DNA of 64,000 nt from JAAGZL01 sp050290785 (lineage in GTDB: Bacteria; Pseudomonadota; Gammaproteobacteria; Chromatiales; Chromatiaceae), in NCBI GenBank assembly GCA_050290785.1, contig JBNKIR010000042.1:24346-88345 (forward strand), read 5' to 3'. The translations under genes and the position numbers were made by a program. Below the pieces are notes generated by a model. That model made no database searches, had not been told where the DNA came from, and worked only from the letters and a program-made list of their open reading frames with translations. This document shows positions 55,507 through 62,989 of this stretch, in pieces (position 1 is the stretch's first letter; each line of letters begins with the position of its first letter).

Positions 55507-57648
55507 ATGAACCACAAAAAGATCGGACTGGTACTCCTGTTATTACTTTTTATTGCGGCGTTCTTTACCTTCGATCTGGGCCAGTATCTAAATCTGGCCT
55601 TCCTGAAATCCAAACACTCAGATCTTATGGAGTGGCGTGATTCCAATCCTGTCCAGATGGCCCTGATCTTTTTTGTCGTGTACGTAGTGGTGACTGCGGT
55701 ATCCCTGCCAGGTGCGGCGGTGATGACGCTGGCCGTGGGTGCCGTCTTCGGGTTGCTTTGGGGTACGGTGCTGGTGTCATTCGCATCCACCATGGGGGCA
55801 ACCATGGCCTTTCTGATCGCGCGGTTTGTGCTGCACGATGTGGTGCAGGATAGATTCGGAGATAGATTGAGTGCGCTCAATAGAGGTGTGGAAAGAGATG
55901 GCGCCTTCTACCTGTTTGGGTTGCGCTTGGTGCCGATTTTCCCGTTCTTTGTCATAAATCTGGTCATGGCCCTGACCACTATCCGTACCTGGACCTTTGC
56001 CTGGGTAAGTCAGGTCGGCATGTTGGCCGGAACCATTGTCTATGTGAACGCAGGCACCCAATTGGCAGGAATCGATTCGCTCTCCGGGATACTTTCACCG
56101 GCATTGCTGTTCTCTTTTGTACTGCTCGGAATATTCCCGTTGCTGGCGAAAAAGACGTTGGATCTGGTTAAGGCGCGTCGTGTCTTGAAAGATTATCCAA
56201 GACCGGAAGGATTTGATCGCAATCTGGTGGTGATCGGCGCCGGTTCCGCCGGATTGGTTGCGGCTTATATAGCCGCAGCGGTCAAGGCCAGGGTTACCCT
56301 GATCGAGAAAGAGAAGATGGGTGGTGACTGTCTGAACAGCGGATGTGTCCCTTCCAAGGCGCTTATTCGTTCCGCCCGTTTTCTTTCCAGCGTCAAGCGT
56401 GCGGAAGAGTATGGTTTCAAACCGCTGCAGGCCGAGTTCGACTTTTCCGATATTATGCGACGTGTGCATGGCGTCATTGAGAAGGTGGCGCCCCATGACT
56501 CTGTAGAGCGTTATAGCGGCCTGGGGGTGGAGGTGATAGCAGGGGAGGCCAGGATCGCAACGCCATATACGGTGGAGGTGAACGGCCGAACCCTGACCAC
56601 CCGCAACATCGTGATTGCCACCGGGGCACGCCCGTTTGTGCCCCCTATCGATGGTCTGGACCGGATCGACTATCTTACTTCCGACAATCTGTGGAATATC
56701 AAGGAACTGCCAGAGCGGTTGCTGGTCCTCGGCGGTGGCCCCATTGGTTGTGAGTTGGCCCAGAGCTTTGCCATGTTTGGATCCAAGGTGACCATTGTGG
56801 AGATGATGCCAGGGCTGATGATCCGTGAGGACGAAGACGTCGTTGCTACCATCACCAGGCAGTTCATCGCAGATGGCATAGATGTGAAGACCGGGCACAG
56901 GGCCAGGGAGTTTTTGTTGGAGGATGGCAGAAATATCCTGATTGCGGAGCATGATGGTAAAGATGTCAGGATAGAGTTTGATCGGGTCCTGGTTGCCGTG
57001 GGCAGGGTGGCGAACACCACCGGGTTCGGTTTGGAGGAACTGGGGATTGAGGTCAACGCGCGCGGGACCATAGCGGTAAACGATTATCTTCAGACCAATT
57101 TCCCCAATATCTACGCCTGCGGAGATGTGGCCGGACCCTATCAGTTCACCCATACGGCCGGGCATCAGGCCTGGTATGCGGCGGTAAATTCCCTGTTTGG
57201 GATGCTTCGAAGGTTCAAGGTGGACTACTCGGTGATACCCTTTGCCACCTTCACCACTCCAGAGGTGGCGCGGGTGGGCATGAATGAGCAGGAGGCCCAG
57301 CAGCGGGGCATCAAATACGAGGTGACCAAATATGGAATCGATGATCTGGATAGGGCCATCGCAGATGGAGATGATCGCGGTTTTATCAAGGTCCTTACCG
57401 TTCCCGGCAAAGACAGGATACTGGGCGCCACCATCGTTGGCGAGCATGCCGGTGAGCTGATCAGTGAATTCGTCAGCGCCATGCGCCATGGCTTTGGACT
57501 GAATAAGATCCTGGGTACTATCCATATCTATCCCACCTGGACCGAGGCCAACAAATTCGCCGCCGGCAACTGGAAGCGGGCCCATGCTCCACAAGGGTTG
57601 CTGGGATGGGTGGAGCGTTTTCATGGTTGGCGCCGGGGAGGGCGCTAG
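55507..57648 (+). CDS. TVP38/TMEM64-family membrane domain fused to an FAD/NAD disulfide-oxidoreductase
   Basis: 713 residues. Residues 1-~225 form a DedA/TVP38-type membrane domain (about five helices; FGLRLVPIFPFFVINL). The rest is a mercuric-reductase/lipoamide-dehydrogenase-type flavoprotein: FAD loop VVIGAGSAGL (241-250), redox pair GGDCLNSGC (Cys275, Cys280), NAD loop LGGGPIGCEL, and the dimer motif near the end. The catalytic His of HxHPTxxE is Tyr (HIYPTWTE), as in MerA, so lipoamide is an unlikely substrate. The mercury-binding Cys pair of MerA is absent. Bifunctional proteins of this type are known but of unproven role. Confidence 0.93.
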   Translation: MNHKKIGLVLLLLLFIAAFFTFDLGQYLNLAFLKSKHSDLMEWRDSNPVQMALIFFVVYVVVTAVSLPGAAVMTLAVGAVFGLLWGTVLVSFASTMGATMAFLIARFVLHDVVQDRFGDRLSALNRGVERDGAFYLFGLRLVPIFPFFVINLVMALTTIRTWTFAWVSQVGMLAGTIVYVNAGTQLAGIDSLSGILSPALLFSFVLLGIFPLLAKKTLDLVKARRVLKDYPRPEGFDRNLVVIGAGSAGLVAAYIAAAVKARVTLIEKEKMGGDCLNSGCVPSKALIRSARFLSSVKRAEEYGFKPLQAEFDFSDIMRRVHGVIEKVAPHDSVERYSGLGVEVIAGEARIATPYTVEVNGRTLTTRNIVIATGARPFVPPIDGLDRIDYLTSDNLWNIKELPERLLVLGGGPIGCELAQSFAMFGSKVTIVEMMPGLMIREDEDVVATITRQFIADGIDVKTGHRAREFLLEDGRNILIAEHDGKDVRIEFDRVLVAVGRVANTTGFGLEELGIEVNARGTIAVNDYLQTNFPNIYACGDVAGPYQFTHTAGHQAWYAAVNSLFGMLRRFKVDYSVIPFATFTTPEVARVGMNEQEAQQRGIKYEVTKYGIDDLDRAIADGDDRGFIKVLTVPGKDRILGATIVGEHAGELISEFVSAMRHGFGLNKILGTIHIYPTWTEANKFAAGNWKRAHAPQGLLGWVERFHGWRRGGR

Positions 57649-57653
57649 GTTTA

Positions 57654-58127
57654 ATGGTGCTGCGCATGATCGTATCCGGAGGTCAGACCGGGGTGGACCG
57701 CGCCGCCCTGGATGTCGCGCTGGACCTGGGGATTCCCTGTGGCGGTTGGTGCCCGCAGGGCAGATTGGCCGAGGATGGCCCGATCCACGCCCGTTATCCC
57801 TTGATCGAGACCTCATCCAGCCGTTATCAGGTACGTACCAGGCAGAATGTGCGTGATTCGGACGCCACCATGATCCTGAATACCGGTCCGTTGGAGGGCG
57901 GAACTGCACTCACGGCAGAGTTTGCCCGTGGGCACGGAAGGCCATGTCTGGTGGTGGATATGGATCGGGATGCGGATATTGAGTCTGTAGCTAACTGGTT
58001 GAAAGAAAACGATGTTTGTACCTTAAATGTCGCAGGTCCCAGGGCATCCAAGGGTCCGGATATCTATAGTATTTCCTATGAATTTCTGAAAAAACTCATT
58101 CTATTTATCACTAAAAACCAGAATTAG
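57654..58127 (+). CDS. YpsA-like SLOG-family protein (putative molybdenum carrier annotation)
   Basis: 157-residue cytoplasmic protein of the SLOG nucleotide-binding superfamily, often listed as circularly permuted YpsA or putative molybdenum carrier (PF12694-like). Signature stretches: IVSGGQTGVDRAALDVA, GGWCPQGRLAEDGPI, and GPLEGGTALTAEFA. It starts 6 bases after the TVP38-flavoprotein gene, so is co-transcribed. The frame overlaps that gene upstream; ATG 57654 or 57666 are the likely starts. The ligand is unknown; SLOG domains are believed to bind nucleotide derivatives. Confidence 0.82.
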   Translation: MVLRMIVSGGQTGVDRAALDVALDLGIPCGGWCPQGRLAEDGPIHARYPLIETSSSRYQVRTRQNVRDSDATMILNTGPLEGGTALTAEFARGHGRPCLVVDMDRDADIESVANWLKENDVCTLNVAGPRASKGPDIYSISYEFLKKLILFITKNQN

Positions 58128-58194
58128 ATGCTAATTTCCCTAGTTATCTGTGTAATCTTATGTAAAAAATTAAGGAAATCTTCAAACTTATTGA

Positions 58195-58223
58195 TTGACA
58201 AGTAAATATTTTCATTCTATGCT
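58195..58223 (+). promoter_or_regulatory. Sigma-70-type promoter of a short transcript
   Basis: TTGACA (perfect -35) at 58195-58200, a 17-base spacer, and TATGCT (four of six -10 bases) at 58218-58223. Predicted start near 58230. The palindrome ATCGTTA-G-TAACGAT at 58265-58279 lies just downstream and could be an operator. Confidence 0.7.
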
Positions 58224-58310
58224 TTTACCAACTTTAATCGATTGAGACCATGCAGCTCACTCAGATCGTTAGTAACGATTACAAAGAATAGGTATAGAAA
58301 GGGTATTGGT

Positions 58311-58367
58311 ATGGCTCAGGTAGTAATGGCCGGGTTAAAACAGGTGGTTAACCGGAAGGCCAGATAG
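58311..58367 (+). CDS. Possible 18-codon peptide gene
   Basis: ATG at 58311 follows AAAGGG by seven bases, an acceptable ribosome-binding site. It encodes MAQVVMAGLKQVVNRKAR, a short amphipathic basic peptide without signal. It lies wholly inside the candidate small RNA. It could be a leader peptide, a small toxin-like peptide, or fortuitous. Confidence 0.3.
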   Translation: MAQVVMAGLKQVVNRKAR

Positions 58368-58410
58368 TAAAAGTTTCGTTCGCGCCAAGCTGCTAGTCAG
58401 CTTTTGTTAT

Positions 58411-58439
58411 GAGCCACTCCTTCAGTGGCTCTTTTTTTT
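58411..58439 (+). terminator. Intrinsic terminator of the short transcript
   Basis: GAGCCACT, CCTTC loop, AGTGGCTC and eight T: a perfect 8-bp stem with long T-tract. Confidence 0.92.
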
Positions 58440-58451
58440 GTCTGTAGGAAA

Positions 58452-59009
58452 CTATTTGACCGGTGTAATTCGCACCAACGCCCCCAATACCGGATGGTCG
58501 ATATAGTGCAGCTTACCGCTCCTCATCCTGCGGTGCGCCTGCATACGAAACACGCCCGGAGCAGGTCCGTTAGTGGTCTCCAGGAGCAGGTCCAGATCCA
58601 GATGCAGGTAGCGTTTGACATGTACCTTGGCTGTGCCGGTCAGGGTCCCTGTCTTGCTACTGCCTGAGACGTAAACAGGTATGGCGTCAGATTTGCCCAC
58701 GGCCGGTTGGCGCCACATCATGTGGGTGAGCCTTACCGGTCTGCCACTGGCACGCTGCATCCTCTGGGCGACGCTAACCAGGGTCCGTCTTGAGTTGGGG
58801 AGGCTGGCATATACCCCCTTGCTGGTTAGATGGGTTGCGTCGTGGGTGTCCGGTTTGCCGGGATCTGCCGGCCAGGACTCATTCAGGGCCGCGGATCTGG
58901 ATGTGCGTTCAAAGATGATTAGTTCCACGTCATATTGCTCCACCGCCAGGACTGGCCCTGTAATCAGAAGAGTGGCAAGCAGTAGAAGCAGATTACGTGT
59001 GTATATCAT
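58452..59009 (-). CDS. csiV: CsiV-family periplasmic protein
   Basis: 185 residues. A signal peptide (LLLLLATLLITGPVLA) starts from the ATG at 59009, which has AAGGG ten bases upstream; longer frames to 59078 overlap mfd and lack a leader. The mature part begins VEQYDVELIIFER, matching the CsiV family, peptidoglycan-binding proteins needed for the response to D-amino acids in Vibrio. Its position beside mfd is the usual gammaproteobacterial order. Confidence 0.85.
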   Translation of the reverse strand: MIYTRNLLLLLATLLITGPVLAVEQYDVELIIFERTSRSAALNESWPADPGKPDTHDATHLTSKGVYASLPNSRRTLVSVAQRMQRASGRPVRLTHMMWRQPAVGKSDAIPVYVSGSSKTGTLTGTAKVHVKRYLHLDLDLLLETTNGPAPGVFRMQAHRRMRSGKLHYIDHPVLGALVRITPVK

Positions 59010-59071
59010 CTGGACAGTACCCTTATATCCCATATTTTCAATCTTATTGATTCCGATCCGCGAAGACAAAT

Positions 59072-62000
59072 CTAACACCTTATTTCATCCAGGATTGCCG
59101 AGACCTGGTCGATGCGTTTTTTGCTGTCCGACATATCGCGGAAGAATTTGATCTTGTCGGCCCCATCCAGTTTGAACTCCTTGGGACGCTGCTGGATCAA
59201 TTGTATCAGATGGACAGGATCTATCTTTGGTTCCCCATCGAAGATGATACGGCCGCCGGCCGGCCCGGCCTCCAGCTTGCGAATACCCATGGGATTGGCC
59301 TTGAGCTTCAGCTGCGTTATATCCATGAGAGCCTTGGTCTGTTCCGGCATAAGCCCGAAGCGGTCGATCATCTCCACCTGAAGCTCGCGCAGCTCCTCCT
59401 TGGTTGCGCTGCTGGCTATGCGCTTATACAGGACCAGACGGGTGTGCACATCCGGGATATAGTCGTCCGGGATCAGGGCGGGTAGTTGCAGATCCAGTTC
59501 GGCGCCGTGGTCAAGGGGGCGATCCAGGTCAGGCTGGCGTCCTGACTTCAAGGCCTTTACCGCCCGTTCCAGCAGTTCGGTATACAGGGTATAGCCGATC
59601 TCATGGATCTGACCACTCTGTCCCTCACCCAGTAGCTCGCCGGCGCCACGTATCTCCAGGTCGTGGGTGGCCAGGGTAAATCCTGCCCCCAGATCCTCCA
59701 TGGATTCGATGGCCTCAAGGCGTTTTCTGGCGTCTGGCGTAAGGTTCCTGTATGGAGGGGTTATCAGATAGGCGTAGGCCCTGTGGTGGGATCTGCCCAC
59801 CCGTCCCCTCAGTTGATGTAGTTGGGCCAGCCCCAGCTTGTCGGCCCGGTTGATCAGTATGGTATTGGCGCTGGGTACGTCGATGCCGCTTTCGATGATG
59901 GTGGTGCAGAGCAACAGGTTGAAGCGCTGGTGGTAGAAATCACGCATCACCGACTCCAGCTCCCGCTCCCGCATCTGACCATGTGCAATCTGTAGTTTGA
60001 TGCCCGGCATCAGGGTCTCCAGCCTGTTGGCCATACTCTCTATGCTGCTGACCTCGTTGTGCAGGAAATAGACCTGGCCACCACGTTTTATCTCACGTTG
60101 GCATGCCTCTATCACCAGGGCGTCGTTCCATTCACTGACAAAGGTCTTGATCGGATGTCTGGCCACCGGTGGGGTAGAGATGATGGATAGATCATACAGA
60201 CCGGACAGCGCCATATTCAGGGTGCGGGGGATGGGGGTGGCGGTGAGTGTGAGGATATCCACCTCCGCCCGCAGGGCCTTGAGGCTCTCTTTATGACGCA
60301 CGCCGAAACGGTGTTCCTCGTCGATGATCACCAGCCCCAGCCGTTTGAATTTGACATCCTTCTGCAGCAGTTTGTGGGTGCCGATGACGATATCCACCGT
60401 GCCTTCTGCCAGGCCATTAAGTACCTGCTGTTGCTGTTTGCTGGTGCCGAACCTGGAGAGGCTTCGCACCTGCACCGGCCAGTCGGCAAAACGGTCGGAG
60501 AAGTTTTCAAAATGCTGCTGCGCCAGCAGGGTGGTGGGGGCGAGGATGGCCACCTGCCTGTTTCCCTGTACCGCCATAAAGGCTGCACGCATGGCCACCT
60601 CTGTCTTACCGAATCCCACATCGCCGCAGATCACCCGTTCCATGTGACTTGGTGATTGCATGTCCGTCAGTACCGCTTCTATGGCCTGTTGCTGGTCAGG
60701 GGTCTCCTCAAACTCAAAGTTTGACGCGAAGCTGGCGTAGTCATCCCCTGGTTGGGGGAAGGTGTGGCCATGATTGGCGGCGCGTCTGGCGTATATCTCC
60801 AGTAGCTCCGCTGCCACATCCCGCACCTTCTCCGCTGCCCTGCGCTTGGCCTTTTCCCACTGATCTCCGCCCAGGCGGTGTAGCGGGGCATGCTCCGGTG
60901 ATGCGCCTGAGTAGCGGCTTATAAGATGCAGGGATGAGACCGGTACATAGAGTTTGTCTCCCTTGGCATATTCCAGGGTGAGATATTCAGTCTGCATGCC
61001 GCCCACCTCCAGGGTCTGCAGCCCCATATATCTCCCGACACCATGGTCTTCGTGTACTGCAGGTGCGCCTATGTGCAGTTCGGTCAGGTTGCGGATGACC
61101 TGGTCGGAGTCGCCATACTTGGCCCTGCGTCTGCGTTCCTGGCGCACCACCTCTCCCAGGAGCTGGGTCTCGGTGATGAGCACCACCCCCTGTTCCGGTA
61201 GCCACAGGCCCTGCTCCAGCTGTGCTATGGTCAGGGCCAGTGGTACATCGCTCGAGAGAAACTCCTGCCAGCCATCTGTCAGGGTGGTTTTTATGCCGTA
61301 TCCTGTAAGGGTATCCCTCAGTACCTCTCGACGACCGGCGCTCTCCGCCACAAACAGGATCCTGTCTGGATTTTTGTCGATGAATTGTTGCAGCAGTGCG
61401 GCCGGGTGGGCGGTTCTGGCCTGAAATCCCATGGCAGGAAGCGTCTTGGTATTGAAGTTGTGGAATGATTTACATCCCTTTGACCTTATCTCTATCTCGG
61501 AGCGTTGTAGTTGGATGGAATGCGCCGCCTTCATGCGGTTGCTCAGTTCATCTCCGGTCAGAAAGATCTCATTCGGCTGTAACAGAGGGCGTTCGCGATC
61601 ATGTCTACGCTGCTCGTATCTCCTGGCGACCTGCTGTAAAAACTCATCGGCCTGCTCGCGAATCTGTTCGTATTGTATGGTCAGGTAATCATCCGGCAGG
61701 TAGTCAAACAGGGTGGCCATCTGTTCGAAGAACAACGGCAGATAATATTCCAGACCGCCTGGCGTGTTGCCATCCGACACCTCGCGGTAGATCAGACTGC
61801 CGTTGGGGTCGCCTTCAAAGGTGTTGCGAAAGGCCTGACGGAATCTGGTTATGGAGTCTGGATCCATGGGGAATTCGCGTGCCGGAAGGATCTCCACCTC
61901 TTCGATCTTATCCAGACTCCGCTGCGTCTCCGGGTCGAAGGTCCTGATGCTCTCTATCTCATCGTCGAACAGATCGATCCTAAGGGGTAGCTGACTTCCC

Positions 62001-62569
62001 ATCGGAAAGAGATCCAGCAGGGAGCCGCGCACGGTGAATTCACCATGTCCCAGGACCTGGGATACGTATTGGTAACCGCTCTGCTCAAGTTTGCCTCTGG
62101 TCTCGTCCAGTGATAGACGATCGCCCTTGCGGTAGATAAAGCAGCCATCTTCAACATAGTTTCGTGGAGGGAGGCGCTGCAGCAGTGTGCCGATTGGTGC
62201 GATCAGAACCCCTTTTGCCATTCTGGGTAACAGATACAAGGTCTTAAGTCGTTCCGATACCAGCTCCGGCAGGGGAGGGAAAACATCATAGGGCAGGGTT
62301 TCCCAATCCGGAAATCTGGTTATTGGGATATCTGTTCCGGAAAGAAAGAAGCCGATGCTGTTGGCCAGATTCAATGCAGTCTGAACATCCTCCACCAAGA
62401 CCAGTACCAGACCAGGGTGTTCCCTGGCGGCCGATGCTATCGCCAAGGCGTCGCTCGCTCCGTAGATCTGGCCCCACTGCAGCCGCTCACCCAAAGTCTG
62501 TGGCAGTGGGGGTGCGGATGGGTTGTACAGGGTTGTATCGGTCGTACTTGAGTGGGATTGATGTGACAT
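59072..62569 (-). CDS. mfd: Transcription-repair coupling factor
   Basis: 1165-residue ATP-dependent translocase that removes stalled RNA polymerase and recruits UvrA. In order: N-terminal UvrB-homology region (LPYDVFPPLPELVSERL), the RNA-polymerase-interacting domain with VHEDHGVGRYMG, the SF2 motor with Walker A GDVGFGKTE (Lys655) and DEEH in IIDEEHRFGV, LTATPIPRTL, the TRG motif region, and the C-terminal autoinhibitory domain. Length is normal. A start ATG with AAGG five bases upstream. CsiV follows 62 bases downstream. Confidence 0.97.
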   Translation of the reverse strand: MSHQSHSSTTDTTLYNPSAPPLPQTLGERLQWGQIYGASDALAIASAAREHPGLVLVLVEDVQTALNLANSIGFFLSGTDIPITRFPDWETLPYDVFPPLPELVSERLKTLYLLPRMAKGVLIAPIGTLLQRLPPRNYVEDGCFIYRKGDRLSLDETRGKLEQSGYQYVSQVLGHGEFTVRGSLLDLFPMGSQLPLRIDLFDDEIESIRTFDPETQRSLDKIEEVEILPAREFPMDPDSITRFRQAFRNTFEGDPNGSLIYREVSDGNTPGGLEYYLPLFFEQMATLFDYLPDDYLTIQYEQIREQADEFLQQVARRYEQRRHDRERPLLQPNEIFLTGDELSNRMKAAHSIQLQRSEIEIRSKGCKSFHNFNTKTLPAMGFQARTAHPAALLQQFIDKNPDRILFVAESAGRREVLRDTLTGYGIKTTLTDGWQEFLSSDVPLALTIAQLEQGLWLPEQGVVLITETQLLGEVVRQERRRRAKYGDSDQVIRNLTELHIGAPAVHEDHGVGRYMGLQTLEVGGMQTEYLTLEYAKGDKLYVPVSSLHLISRYSGASPEHAPLHRLGGDQWEKAKRRAAEKVRDVAAELLEIYARRAANHGHTFPQPGDDYASFASNFEFEETPDQQQAIEAVLTDMQSPSHMERVICGDVGFGKTEVAMRAAFMAVQGNRQVAILAPTTLLAQQHFENFSDRFADWPVQVRSLSRFGTSKQQQQVLNGLAEGTVDIVIGTHKLLQKDVKFKRLGLVIIDEEHRFGVRHKESLKALRAEVDILTLTATPIPRTLNMALSGLYDLSIISTPPVARHPIKTFVSEWNDALVIEACQREIKRGGQVYFLHNEVSSIESMANRLETLMPGIKLQIAHGQMRERELESVMRDFYHQRFNLLLCTTIIESGIDVPSANTILINRADKLGLAQLHQLRGRVGRSHHRAYAYLITPPYRNLTPDARKRLEAIESMEDLGAGFTLATHDLEIRGAGELLGEGQSGQIHEIGYTLYTELLERAVKALKSGRQPDLDRPLDHGAELDLQLPALIPDDYIPDVHTRLVLYKRIASSATKEELRELQVEMIDRFGLMPEQTKALMDITQLKLKANPMGIRKLEAGPAGGRIIFDGEPKIDPVHLIQLIQQRPKEFKLDGADKIKFFRDMSDSKKRIDQVSAILDEIRC

Positions 62570-62989
62570 TCCTGGCCTTGTTTACTGCAATTGCTGGCAA
62601 GGGATGGATTGTCTCACAATGCGGGTATGGGGAAAATGTTGTCCTCTTGTTGTGCGGCAGATGGTATGTGCAGATGACCAATGCCATAGCCTTACAGTAG
62701 TTATCCAGAGGCCTTAATTCGCATCTATAGCTATTTCTCCGTTGCATAATATGAAGAAAAAAACAAGTATAATCCGTGGGTTATGAGTGCTGGCGCACAT
62801 TGATGGCGTGACAATAACCCCACTTTAAGGAATATTTTTTATTTTCCCGCCTGAGCGCAAAGGAAGCGTGACCTGATCGACAAATGACCATCTACGCGAC
62901 TGCTAATATCCCTAATCCTGACATGGAAGACATAGCTACGCACGGAACGGATGTTATTTGGTATTTAGTAAGAATTAGGAGGCGCGGTT
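62570..62989. other. Intergenic region upstream of the RTX gene
   Basis: 420 bases, no supported ORF. A perfect TATAAT is at 62768-62773 without a good -35 at the standard spacing; its relevance is uncertain. AGGAGG lies just before the RTX start. Confidence 0.45.

Larger units (their letters stand above)
58230..58439 (+). ncRNA. Candidate small RNA of about 205-210 nt
   Basis: Bounded by the promoter at 58195-58223 and the terminator at 58411-58439. Internal hairpins are visible: GGCC at 58328-58331 with GGCC at 58357-58360 closing a stem in which CCGGGTTAA (58330-58338) pairs with TTAACCGG (58348-58355) with one bulge, and AAGCTG-N5-CAGCTT at about 58387-58403 followed by TTT. It resembles no RNA family I know. 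Alternatively it is the mRNA of the 18-codon ORF listed next. Confidence 0.45.
58128..58451. other. Compact unit between yps-like gene and csiV
   Basis: It holds a promoter, a candidate short RNA or 18-codon gene, and an intrinsic terminator; each is listed below. No longer ORF is seen. Confidence 0.6.

Noticed and set aside
56095..57909. 604-codon minus-strand ORF opposite the TVP38-flavoprotein
   Set aside because: Antisense shadow; the plus-strand frame has complete FAD, NAD and redox motifs.
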